Program-made: the position numbers and the translations under genes | The notes under the pieces: generated by a model | Told to the model about the DNA's origin: nothing | Seen by the model: only the letters and a program-made list of their open reading frames with translations | The model's database searches: none | Assembly (NCBI RefSeq): GCF_005938675.2 | Contig: NZ_VCCH02000072.1 | Coordinates: 1-43,012 of the forward strand | Reading direction: 5' to 3' | Length of the DNA: 43,012 nt | Source: Mycobacterium sp. KBS0706 | GTDB taxonomy: Bacteria > Pseudomonadota > Alphaproteobacteria > DSM-16000 > Inquilinaceae | In this document: piece after piece, positions 1-7,120 of the stretch | Layout of the letters: each line of letters starts with the position of its first letter | Numbering within the stretch: the first letter of the stretch is position 1

Positions 1-174
1 GAGACTCCGCATGAGCGGCCTGGTCGATTGGAGTTCCCGTCAGGTCGGCGAGGCCCCGTCAGCCATCACCGCCACGGCACAGGCCGCCGCCCGCCCGACG
101 GCCATGCGCCCGACACGGCGCTTCCAGCCCTGGACGGACTGCCCGCACTGTTCAAGGATGCCGGCTGGTTCTGA
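1..174 (+). CDS. C-terminal end of an unidentified upstream gene (partial)
   Basis: Reading frame 1 is open from the window edge to a TGA at 172-174. The last residues, LPALDGLPALFKDAGWF, look like an ordinary protein C-terminus. The stop lies 27 nt before the start of the next gene on the same strand, as in an operon. Only about 57 codons are visible and I do not recognise the family, so the reality of the coding region rests on frame openness, plausible composition and spacing. A non-coding upstream region is the alternative. Confidence 0.35.
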   Translation, partial: ETPHERPGRLEFPSGRRGPVSHHRHGTGRRPPDGHAPDTALPALDGLPALFKDAGWF

Positions 175-201
175 ACCCCTCGCCCGACAGGAGGCCCCGC
201 C

Positions 202-990
202 ATGGCCCATGAGCTGCAAGCCGCCGACCCGTCCCGCCTCTCGAACATCGGCGAGATCGACTGGGCGGCGCTGCGCCAGGCCCGGATCGACTTGGCCGCC
301 TGCTTCCGCATGGCCGCGCGGCTGGGGCTGGAGGAAGGCATCTGCAACCATTTCTCGGCGATGGTGCCCGGCCGCGACGACCTGTTCCTGGTCAACCCCT
401 ACGGCCTGGCCTTCGCCGAGGTCACGGCGTCGAGCCTGCTGGTCTGCGACTTCCACGGCAACGTCATCGACGGCGACGGCAGGCCGGAGGCGACGGCCTT
501 CTACATCCATGCCCGGCTGCACAAGCAACTGCCGCGGGTGCGGGCCGCCTTCCACACCCACATGCCGAACGCCACGGCGCTGAGCATGGTCGAGGGCGAG
601 CCGCTGGTCTGGGCCGGGCAGTCGGCGCTGAAATTCTACGGCCGCACCGCGGTCGACGACGCCTATAACGGCCTGGCCCTGGACGAGGCCGAGGGCGACC
701 GGATCGCCGCGACTCTGGGCGACGCCGACATCGTCTTCCTGCGCAACCATGGCGTGATGGTGTGCGGACCGACCATCGCCGAAGCCTGGGACGACCTCTA
801 CTATCTCGAGCGCGCCGCCGCGGTGCAGGTCAAGGCGCTGAGCACCGGCCGGACGCTGCGCCCGGTGCCGGCGGAGATCGCCCGCCGCACCTACCGGCAG
901 ATGCGCGAAGGCGACCAGGAGAGCGCCCGGCTGCATCTGGAGAGCATCAAGCGCCGGCTGCTGCGGGAGGATCCCGGCTTCGCCGCCTGA
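202..990 (+). CDS. Class II aldolase/adducin family protein
   Basis: 262 residues, the usual size for the single-domain class II aldolase/adducin fold (fuculose-phosphate aldolase-like, zinc dependent). The zinc ligands are visible as His118 and His120 in HTHMP and His183 in RNHGVMVCG. ICNHFSAMVPG near residues 47-57 is the phosphate-side loop typical of the family, and Glu73 in FAEVT is where the catalytic acid falls in FucA. AGGAGG sits 7 nt before the ATG, fixing the start. The gene probably follows the partial upstream gene in one transcript. The substrate cannot be told: many alphaproteobacterial members of this branch are uncharacterised, so a generic aldolase/decarboxylase-like role is all I would claim. 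Confidence 0.9.
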   Translation: MAHELQAADPSRLSNIGEIDWAALRQARIDLAACFRMAARLGLEEGICNHFSAMVPGRDDLFLVNPYGLAFAEVTASSLLVCDFHGNVIDGDGRPEATAFYIHARLHKQLPRVRAAFHTHMPNATALSMVEGEPLVWAGQSALKFYGRTAVDDAYNGLALDEAEGDRIAATLGDADIVFLRNHGVMVCGPTIAEAWDDLYYLERAAAVQVKALSTGRTLRPVPAEIARRTYRQMREGDQESARLHLESIKRRLLREDPGFAA

Positions 991-1071
991 TCGATGGAAT
1001 AAAGCGCGGAGCTCGATCGTCCCTGGTCTGAGGGGCGTCCGTCTGGGCGCCCGGAAAGGGGATTGATCGAG

Positions 1072-1383
1072 ATGAGCTTGAGACGACGCATCCTCGTGCC
1101 GGCACTGACCGTCCTGGCGGTGCTGGCGACCGCCGGGCCGGCCTTGGCCCATCACAAGCCCTGGCATGGCGGCGGCCCGCCCTGGGCGCGGCCCCACTAC
1201 GGCCACAGCTACTACTATGCGCGGCCGCGGCCGCCGGTCGTGGTCTATGAGCGACCGTATTACGGCTATTACGAGCGGCCCTACTACTACCGCCGGCCGG
1301 CGCCGGTCTATGTGGAGCCGCCGCCCTACTATTACGCCCCGGCCCCGGGCGTCACGATCAACATCCCGCTGCGGTTCGACTGA
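1072..1383 (+). CDS. Small secreted Tyr/Pro-rich protein
   Basis: 103 residues. A Sec signal peptide (RRR, then a hydrophobic stretch ending in ALAHH) precedes a low-complexity body dominated by Tyr, Pro and Arg (YYGYYERPYYYRRP) and a short C-terminal VTINIPLRFD that resembles a beta-strand. I chose the ATG at 1072 because GGAAAGGGG ends about 10 nt upstream; a TTG at 1063 would sit directly on that ribosome site. Similar short Tyr/Pro/His-rich exported proteins are common in Rhizobiales and Rhodospirillales, with no assigned function. It faces the Gly-rich gene convergently. Confidence 0.7.
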   Translation: MSLRRRILVPALTVLAVLATAGPALAHHKPWHGGGPPWARPHYGHSYYYARPRPPVVVYERPYYGYYERPYYYRRPAPVYVEPPPYYYAPAPGVTINIPLRFD

Positions 1384-1405
1384 GTGGGCCGGACAGCCAA
1401 CAGCA

Positions 1406-1434
1406 CCGCCGGCAAGGCCAGACCCTGCCGGCGG
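1406..1434. terminator. Candidate bidirectional terminator hairpin
   Basis: A perfect 9-bp stem, CCGCCGGCA (1406-1414) with TGCCGGCGG (1426-1434), encloses an 11-nt loop between two convergent genes. There is no T-tract on either side, so Rho-independent function is an inference from position and stem strength. Confidence 0.4.
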
Positions 1435-1452
1435 CGTTCCCGTCCAGGATCG

Positions 1453-2496
1453 TCAGTCGAACGGGCGGAAGCCTTCGCGGGCCAGGGCCAGGTCGCGGTC
1501 ATCGACCACGCCATTGCCGTCGACATCCAGATTGGTCGTCTCCCAGTCGCCCGTCGGGCCGGTGCCGGGCTTGACCTCCACGATCCGGTCGGCGAGCTCG
1601 GCCTCGAGCGCGTCGATCTTGTCCGGGTCCGCGAACGGATCGGCCTTAAGCTCGGCGATCCGCTCCTGCAGGGCGCGGATGCCCGTCTCCTGCGGCGTGC
1701 CGAAATTGGCCTGCATGGCGCCGACATCGGCGCCGTAGCCGAGTTCCTTGGCCAGGCCGACCAGGGTGGAGACGCGCTGACCGTGGTTGGAGAACGTCCC
1801 GTTGCCGACCGTCGGCGACCAGCCGGAGCCGATCAGCGCGGCGGTGGTGTCGTCGTCGAGCGAGATGGTGTCGACCTTGTCGGGCCGCTTGCCCCTGGCC
1901 TTGCCGCTGTTGCCGGGACCGTCGAGGTCATCGGTCGAGCTGGCGACGCCGGTTCCATGGCGGTTGCCCCTGGTCTTGCCGCTGTTGCCCGGACCGTCGG
2001 AGTCATCCGTCGCACTGGCGGCGCCGGTTCCGTGGCGATTGCCCCGGATCTTGCCGCTGTTGCCGGGGCTGTCATCGTCATCCCCGGAGCTGTCGACGCC
2101 GGTGCCGGTGCTGCTGGAACCACTGCCGCTGCTGCTGGCCTTCCCGCCGGCGTTGCCGTTCCCATTGCCGCCGTCATTACCCCCGCCGTTCCCGCCCCCG
2201 TTGCCGCTGTTTCCGCCCTTATCGCCCCCGTTGCCGTTGCCGCCGCCGTTCCCACCACCGTTCCCGCCCCCATTGCCCCCGCCGTTGCCCCCGCCGTTCC
2301 CCCCGCCGTTCCCGCCGCCGTTGCCGCCGCCGTTGCCGCCACCATTCCCACCACCGTGGCCATTGTCCTTGACGGTAATGAATTGCGGCTTGGAGACGTC
2401 CTTGAGATCGCCCCAGGCGGCGGCGCTCGCCGCGGTGGCGTAGAGCAGTCCGAAAGCAGCCACGATGGGCAGTGTCGCAGCAGAACGGATACGCAT
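1453..2496 (-). CDS. Secreted GGGN-repeat protein with C-terminal calcium-loop (EF-hand/dockerin-like) motif
   Basis: 347 residues. Residues 1-26 form a Sec signal peptide ending ATAASAAAW. Residues 48-88 are a run of GGGN units, followed by looser Gly/Asn/Ser sequence to about 130. Residues 145-205 hold three copies of a unit around PGNSGKxRGNRHGTG. The last ~120 residues are a non-repetitive helical region (RVSTLVGLAKELGYGADV) and the C-terminus carries DVDGNGVVDDRDLALA (324-339), which has the D-x-D-x-N/D-G spacing of an EF-hand or dockerin calcium loop. Start: ATG with GGAG 7 nt upstream; longer in-frame extensions would run into the sigma factor gene on the other strand. It is transcribed divergently from a sigma/anti-sigma pair and is a natural candidate target of it. 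Function unknown; an extracellular matrix or cell-surface role is inference. Confidence 0.8.
   Translation of the reverse strand: MRIRSAATLPIVAAFGLLYATAASAAAWGDLKDVSKPQFITVKDNGHGGGNGGGNGGGNGGGNGGGNGGGNGGGNGGGNGGGNGGGNGNGGDKGGNSGNGGGNGGGNDGGNGNGNAGGKASSSGSGSSSTGTGVDSSGDDDDSPGNSGKIRGNRHGTGAASATDDSDGPGNSGKTRGNRHGTGVASSTDDLDGPGNSGKARGKRPDKVDTISLDDDTTAALIGSGWSPTVGNGTFSNHGQRVSTLVGLAKELGYGADVGAMQANFGTPQETGIRALQERIAELKADPFADPDKIDALEAELADRIVEVKPGTGPTGDWETTNLDVDGNGVVDDRDLALAREGFRPFD
2233..2355 (-). repeat. 12-bp tandem repeats encoding GGGN
   Basis: About ten successive 12-bp units (three Gly codons and one AAC/AAT Asn codon) within the secreted protein gene. Codon third positions vary between units, so the repeat is conserved at protein level as well as DNA level. 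Such arrays expand and contract by slippage without changing the frame. Confidence 0.85.
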
Positions 2497-2682
2497 AGGG
2501 AACTCCGAAATCCTAGTGTCGAAGCGGGCCGCGACGGCCCGTGTCATAACTCTGACGTCCGGGGGGCCACGGTCATTCCCCGGAGCCACGCAAAAATATT
2601 CGGATCCGGATCGGGACGACAGGCCCTGTCGCACGTTAATACGTCGGCGCGGACGGATGATTCGCAACAGCAGGGTGGTGAT

Positions 2683-3216
2683 ATGTCCGATCCGGCGGAG
2701 CATGTGAGGGGGGCGCTGCTGGCGTCGCTGCCGCGGCTGCGCGCCTTCACCCGCGCCCTCGCCGGCTCCTCCCCCGAGGGCGACGACCTGCTGCAGGCCA
2801 CCTGCGAGCGGGCGCTGGAGCGGGCCCATCAGGCGGCCGCGGCCGCCACCCTGCAGGGCTGGATCTTCCGCATCGCCTACAACCTGCATCTCGACCGGCT
2901 GCGGGCCGGGCGCCGCCGCGGCGACATGGCCGAGCCGGTCGATCCGGACACGCTGCAAGGCGGCGACGCCGAGGCCGAGGTCGAGGCGACGCTGATGCTG
3001 GCGGCGGTGCAGCGGGCGATCGACCGGCTGCCGGAGGACCAGCGCAGCGTGCTGCTGCTGGTCTCGGCCGGCGGCCTCAGCTACGCCGCCGCGGCGGACG
3101 CCCTTGACGTGCCGGTGGGCACGGTGATGAGCCGGCTGCATCGTGGCCGCCAGGCGCTGCAGCACCTGCTGGCGCGGCGCTCGGTCGCCGCCATGGCCAT
3201 GGCGGTGCGACGGTGA
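2683..3216 (+). CDS. ECF-like RNA polymerase sigma factor
   Basis: 177 residues with sigma-70 region 2 in the first half (LPRLRAFTRALAGS, then the region-2 core LQGWIFRIAYNLHLDRLRAG) and region 4 in the second half (IDRLPEDQRSVLLLVSAGG followed by the helix-turn-helix YAAAADALDVPVGTVMSRLH). There is no region 1.1 or 3, as in group 4 (ECF) factors. The ATG at 2683 lies just after AGGGTGGTG. It overlaps the ribosome site of the anti-sigma gene, whose start is 12 nt past the TGA, so the two should be co-translated. The promoters it recognises cannot be read from the window. The 186-bp divergent region 2497-2682 should hold its own promoter and that of the Gly-rich protein, but I could not find a convincing ECF-type -35/-10 pair. 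Confidence 0.92.
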   Translation: MSDPAEHVRGALLASLPRLRAFTRALAGSSPEGDDLLQATCERALERAHQAAAAATLQGWIFRIAYNLHLDRLRAGRRRGDMAEPVDPDTLQGGDAEAEVEATLMLAAVQRAIDRLPEDQRSVLLLVSAGGLSYAAAADALDVPVGTVMSRLHRGRQALQHLLARRSVAAMAMAVRR

Positions 3217-3227
3217 AGGAGGCGACC

Positions 3228-3884
3228 ATGACGATCGACACCGACTGGATCGCCGGATATGCGGACGGCACGCTGGACCCGGAGCGCCGCCGGCTGGTCG
3301 AGGCGGCACTGGCCCAGGACCCGACCCTGGCCGCGACGCTGCGGCACGAGCGCGAGATGGCGGCGCTGCTGACCTCCGCTTTCCCGGCCGTGGAGGAGCC
3401 GCTGCCGCCGGCCCTGGCCGGGCTGCTGGCACCGCGACCGGCCGCCATTCCTCAGAGACCGCGACGCCGCCCGGCCGCCCGCTGGCTCGGGGCGATCGCC
3501 GCCGCCGTGGCGCTGCTCGCGGTCATCGGCGGCGGCTGGACCGCGCTCAGCGTGATCGACCGGCTTGAGAACCGGGTGGCCCGGATCGAGACGGCGGAGC
3601 AGCTGCGCCTGGCCGCCCAGCAGGCGGTCGAGGCCCGGCGGGCCGAGGTGCTGGAGCAGGCGCCAAACGGCGTCGAGACGCCATGGCGCGACGGCCCGTC
3701 GACCGGCCGAGTGCGCCCGGTCTCGACCTTCATCGACGCTTCCGGCCGCTTCTGCCGCGAGTTCGTCGAGGCGGTCGAGGGGCCTGAGGGCCCGCGCAGT
3801 GGCGGCGGCATCGCCTGCCGTATCGGCCAGCGCGACTGGCGCATCTGGTGGCCCGACGGCAAGGACAACGCCCAGGCGCTGTAG
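3228..3884 (+). CDS. Transmembrane anti-sigma factor with periplasmic Cys-containing domain
   Basis: 218 residues. The cytoplasmic N-terminus (DWIAGYADGTLDPERRRLVEAAL, residues 6-28) has the short sigma-binding pattern of membrane anti-sigma factors without the zinc HxxxCxxC motif. One TM segment spans about 85-107, a helical stretch (LENRVARIETAEQLRLAA) follows, then an outer domain with Cys176 and Cys197 in FCREF and ACRIGQRDWRIWW. That C-terminal pattern resembles the CREY...ACR..DG.W motif of 17-kDa surface antigen proteins, suggesting a periplasmic sensor with a possible disulfide. The ATG at 3228 has AAGGAGG 6 nt upstream; a GTG at 3213 lies inside the sigma gene's stop and is rejected. 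Pairing with the sigma factor is strong from position. Confidence 0.85.
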   Translation: MTIDTDWIAGYADGTLDPERRRLVEAALAQDPTLAATLRHEREMAALLTSAFPAVEEPLPPALAGLLAPRPAAIPQRPRRRPAARWLGAIAAAVALLAVIGGGWTALSVIDRLENRVARIETAEQLRLAAQQAVEARRAEVLEQAPNGVETPWRDGPSTGRVRPVSTFIDASGRFCREFVEAVEGPEGPRSGGGIACRIGQRDWRIWWPDGKDNAQAL

Positions 3885-4103
3885 CTTGGCGGCGCGCCGG
3901 CAATCCGCGACGCCGGGCTTGTCGCGGCTCGACCAATGGCGAGGCAGCGTGTTTGCTGGCATGATGATCAACATTGAACGCTTGCTTCGGGCCTTCGTCA
4001 CAGGCTCGCAGCGGCCATAATTTATAAGCCGACGCGGATCACCCGCGCATTTTCTGACACCAGCCGGACCGATTACGATCAATGAATTGCAGTGGAGGTA
4101 TTT

Positions 4104-7100
4104 GTGGATAACAATACAACATCTACGTCCGATACCGTATCCAGATCCGACGAGACTGAATCCCTGGCTCTCTGGGACAATCTAGAGAAGAAGGCGCGGG
4201 ATTCCTTCGGCAACTCAGTCAATCGCAGATCGCCAGGCTTCGTCTTGGTTCTCAGGAGAATCACCCGGTATGCAAAGATCGATCGGGAGAGACGGGAGAT
4301 CGTTCTCGATCTGAGGGCATTTTTTCTTGCGATGCTGTCGGTCGGTCTCCCAGACGAGGTCTCTCGGAATTACGGAAACGAAGCGGCCTGGTTTGCCGAA
4401 TGGCTCTCGAAGCGGGTTGGCGACAGCAACAACATCCGCCTCCAGTCCGTTGCCAACGGGGCCATGACTGACGCGGAGGCCCTCCTTGGTGCTTTCAAAG
4501 AGGGCTTCGAGGTCATCCCCTCGACATCCGTTCGCGACGCTCTCAGAATCGCCACCGGCTACGCGAACCAGACCGTCAGGCGTGACTCCGCGGATCTGCG
4601 CCACCTCTTTGCCGCGATGCTGGCTTCGAGAAGCGCCGCAGACGCGTTCGCCAGCTTCGAATGGGCTCCGACTGCAGCCGATCTGGCGGATCTGCGGCGG
4701 GCGCTCTATGCCAGGATCGAACTGAATGCGGAGCGAGACGAAAATCTGAGGGCCTGGCGGGAGATCCTGCTGACCAATCCATCACCGCGCACGGAGTTCC
4801 TGCCCCGCTTCACCAACGATCGCCCTGCCGCTTATGACCCATCGAGCAAAGACCATCTCGGTACGGACCCGGATATTGTCGCTCTCGCACGGATGATTTG
4901 TCTCAAGGAGGGGACCACGCCTCTCTCGGTCGGCATTTTTGGTGGTTGGGGCGCCGGCAAATCCACATTCATGGACCGTCTCGAAGCGGAGATAGCCAGG
5001 ATCACCGGGGAGGTGGCTGCGAAGGCGTCGACACGTCGCGACGTCGGCGAGACGGCAGACGCCAATCACGAATTCATCTCCCAGGTCGTCCAGATCCGCT
5101 TCAACGCTTGGCAATTCGCCGACGCCAATCTGTGGGCCAGCCTGACCGCCGAGTTCTTCGACCAGTTGCGCGCCGGCGGCTTCTCGCGCCAGGGCAAGGT
5201 GGCTCATGCCAAGCTTGTGACCCAGGTCAATGACCACGTTCAGCAGCTCACGAAGGCGGCGGGAGCAGCGGAGGAAGCGGTCAACAAAGGCGACCGCCTC
5301 ATCGTCGAGGCGCGAAAAGAGCGCGACGCGGCGATCAAGGAGCTCAAAGCAGAACAGTCCAAGGTCTTTTCACACGCCCTGGTCGAGACGATCACGACGG
5401 CCTATGAAAAGCACAAGCCTGATCTCGTCGAGCTCGGCCGCCGCGCCTATCAGGACGACCCTACGAAGGGCATCGACGACTTCGTCAGCGCAGCCAAGTC
5501 GGCCCAGTCGATCCTGGGACAGCTGAGGCTCATCTGGGACTCGGTGAGGGCGACCTCCTGGCGGACGGCCGCGGCCGCTCTCGCCGTTCTGTTCGTCCTG
5601 GCGTCCATCGCAGCCGCGACGCTGCTCGATCCCATGAGCATCGTCAGCTTCGTCACCGGTATCGGCGGATGGTCGGCACTGGCCGCCCTGGGTGCGGCGA
5701 CCGGCGCCGTCCTCCCGGGCATCAAGGCCGTCGCCTCAATCCTGCGCAGCACCGCCAGTTTCGCCCAGACGCTGAAATCCAGCGTCATAGACGGGTTGAA
5801 GACCGTCCTGGAGAAGGAAGCGGCGCTGAAGGCCATGGAAGCGGAAGCGGCGGCGCGACGGGACGCGGCGGCGCGGGCGAGCAGTGCCTTGGCCCGCTAT
5901 GTCAGCTCCGACGGACTCAGCAACTCGCCGCGGCTGCTGCGCTACGTGCTGGAGGACGATCCGGACACCAAGGCGATCGACCGCGAGATCGGGCTGATCA
6001 GCCGGGCACGGCGGCTGTTCCAGGCGGTCGACACAATCGTCACCGAGAAGAAGCCCGCTAACCGCAACACCCATGAGGACGTTCCCGACCGCATCATCCT
6101 GTACATCGACGATCTCGACCGCTGCACGCACCGGCAGGTGTACGAGGTGCTGCAGGCGGTCCATCTGCTGCTGGCCTTTCAGGCATTTGTGGTCGTGGTC
6201 GCGGTCGACGTGGCGTGGATCCAGGCGGCGCTGGCAGCGCAGACTGAGATGGGCATGCCAGTTGGGCCCGCGGTGTCTGACGAGGCCGCGGATCCGGAAC
6301 GGCAAAGGGGAGCGGTGGATCTGGAACGGCGGAAGCGCGCCATCGCCTATCTCGAGAAGATTTTTCAGCTGCCGTTCTGGCTGCGCCCGCTCAATGCCGA
6401 CGATGAGAGGGGCGGAAGCTACGGCGCTTTCGTTCGCGGCCTGCTCGAACGCGATACAGTCGTTGGCGGAGGAGAGCAGGCAACCGACGGAAGCGATCAG
6501 TCGGCGAAAGCGAGAGGGGAACTGCCAAACGAGGGCTGGCCGAGCACTGCCGACGTACCGAAGCGATCGGGCGAATCCAGTGGGCAGACAACCGGAACCG
6601 GCAACAAGCGGGAGGATGATCTGGACATCGCGCTCGAAGCCGTCAAGCTGTCGCAGGACGAGGTCAATTTCCTGTCCAGCCCTACGATCGGCACGATCGC
6701 CCCACGCACCCCGCGCGGCGCCAAGCGGCTGGTGAATGTCTACCGGCTCGTGCGGACGCGGATGAGCGATCCCGCCTCATCGCCCCTACCGGCGGCGGAT
6801 GCCGAGGCGAGTCGCCCTATCGTCGCCCTGCTGGTGGCGGTCGAGACCGGCCAGCCGGTGGAGGTGGCCGACGCGCTCTACGACGGGCTGAAGGCGAGCG
6901 CGCCGGAAACGGATATTCTCAAGGTCGCAACCGATCGGGAGGCGGCGGCGGATCCCGGAGGAGTCGCCCTGAATGCCCTGTTCCAGGCCTGTCCAGCACT
7001 GAGGGAGGCGGTCATCGCCGTGCAGGACGCCCGCGGCGAACGCCCCCTCACCGTCGGCGACTGCCTGCCCGTGGCCCGGCTGGTCCGGCGCTACTCCTTC

Positions 7101-7115
7101 AACCGCTACCAGTAG
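4104..7115 (+). CDS. KAP-family P-loop NTPase, membrane-anchored, with Clp-N-like N-terminus
   Basis: 1003 residues. The P-loop GGWGAGKS is at 280-287 and Walker B IILYIDDLDR at 664-673. Between them lie a coiled-coil region and two hydrophobic segments (about 488-508 and 516-543), the KAP hallmark of membrane helices inserted in the NTPase domain. TPRGAKRLVNVYRLVR near 865-880 matches the C-terminal arginine-containing motif of KAP/STAND NTPases. Residues ~45-215 contain two similar helical units (LRRITRYAKIDRE...LRAFFLAMLS and ALRIATGYANQ...LRHLFAAMLAS) that look like a pair of Clp-N repeats. Start: GGAGG (4094-4098) lies 5 nt before GTG 4104, so that GTG is preferred to GTG 4092, which overlaps the site. 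The 5' part is visibly richer in A/T than its neighbours, suggesting transfer. KAP proteins occur in plasmid/phage exclusion and predicted conflict systems; a defence role here is inference. The gene ends 5 bp from the convergent opgD-like gene. Confidence 0.88.
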   Translation: MDNNTTSTSDTVSRSDETESLALWDNLEKKARDSFGNSVNRRSPGFVLVLRRITRYAKIDRERREIVLDLRAFFLAMLSVGLPDEVSRNYGNEAAWFAEWLSKRVGDSNNIRLQSVANGAMTDAEALLGAFKEGFEVIPSTSVRDALRIATGYANQTVRRDSADLRHLFAAMLASRSAADAFASFEWAPTAADLADLRRALYARIELNAERDENLRAWREILLTNPSPRTEFLPRFTNDRPAAYDPSSKDHLGTDPDIVALARMICLKEGTTPLSVGIFGGWGAGKSTFMDRLEAEIARITGEVAAKASTRRDVGETADANHEFISQVVQIRFNAWQFADANLWASLTAEFFDQLRAGGFSRQGKVAHAKLVTQVNDHVQQLTKAAGAAEEAVNKGDRLIVEARKERDAAIKELKAEQSKVFSHALVETITTAYEKHKPDLVELGRRAYQDDPTKGIDDFVSAAKSAQSILGQLRLIWDSVRATSWRTAAAALAVLFVLASIAAATLLDPMSIVSFVTGIGGWSALAALGAATGAVLPGIKAVASILRSTASFAQTLKSSVIDGLKTVLEKEAALKAMEAEAAARRDAAARASSALARYVSSDGLSNSPRLLRYVLEDDPDTKAIDREIGLISRARRLFQAVDTIVTEKKPANRNTHEDVPDRIILYIDDLDRCTHRQVYEVLQAVHLLLAFQAFVVVVAVDVAWIQAALAAQTEMGMPVGPAVSDEAADPERQRGAVDLERRKRAIAYLEKIFQLPFWLRPLNADDERGGSYGAFVRGLLERDTVVGGGEQATDGSDQSAKARGELPNEGWPSTADVPKRSGESSGQTTGTGNKREDDLDIALEAVKLSQDEVNFLSSPTIGTIAPRTPRGAKRLVNVYRLVRTRMSDPASSPLPAADAEASRPIVALLVAVETGQPVEVADALYDGLKASAPETDILKVATDREAAADPGGVALNALFQACPALREAVIAVQDARGERPLTVGDCLPVARLVRRYSFNRYQ

Positions 7116-7120
7116 CGGCG

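Noticed and set aside
2233..2355. The regular repeat array as a CRISPR
   Set aside because: Units are 12 bp, contiguous and coding (GGGN) with no spacers.
2633..2644. ACGT-taat-ACGT as a promoter element of the sigma factor
   Set aside because: Short palindrome without matching -35/-10 spacing; no support beyond chance.
1384..3216. 610-codon open frame on the + strand through the Gly-rich gene and sigma factor
   Set aside because: Only its 3' 177 codons show a real protein (sigma factor). The rest is antisense to the GGGN-repeat gene and is low-complexity Ala/Val/Pro.
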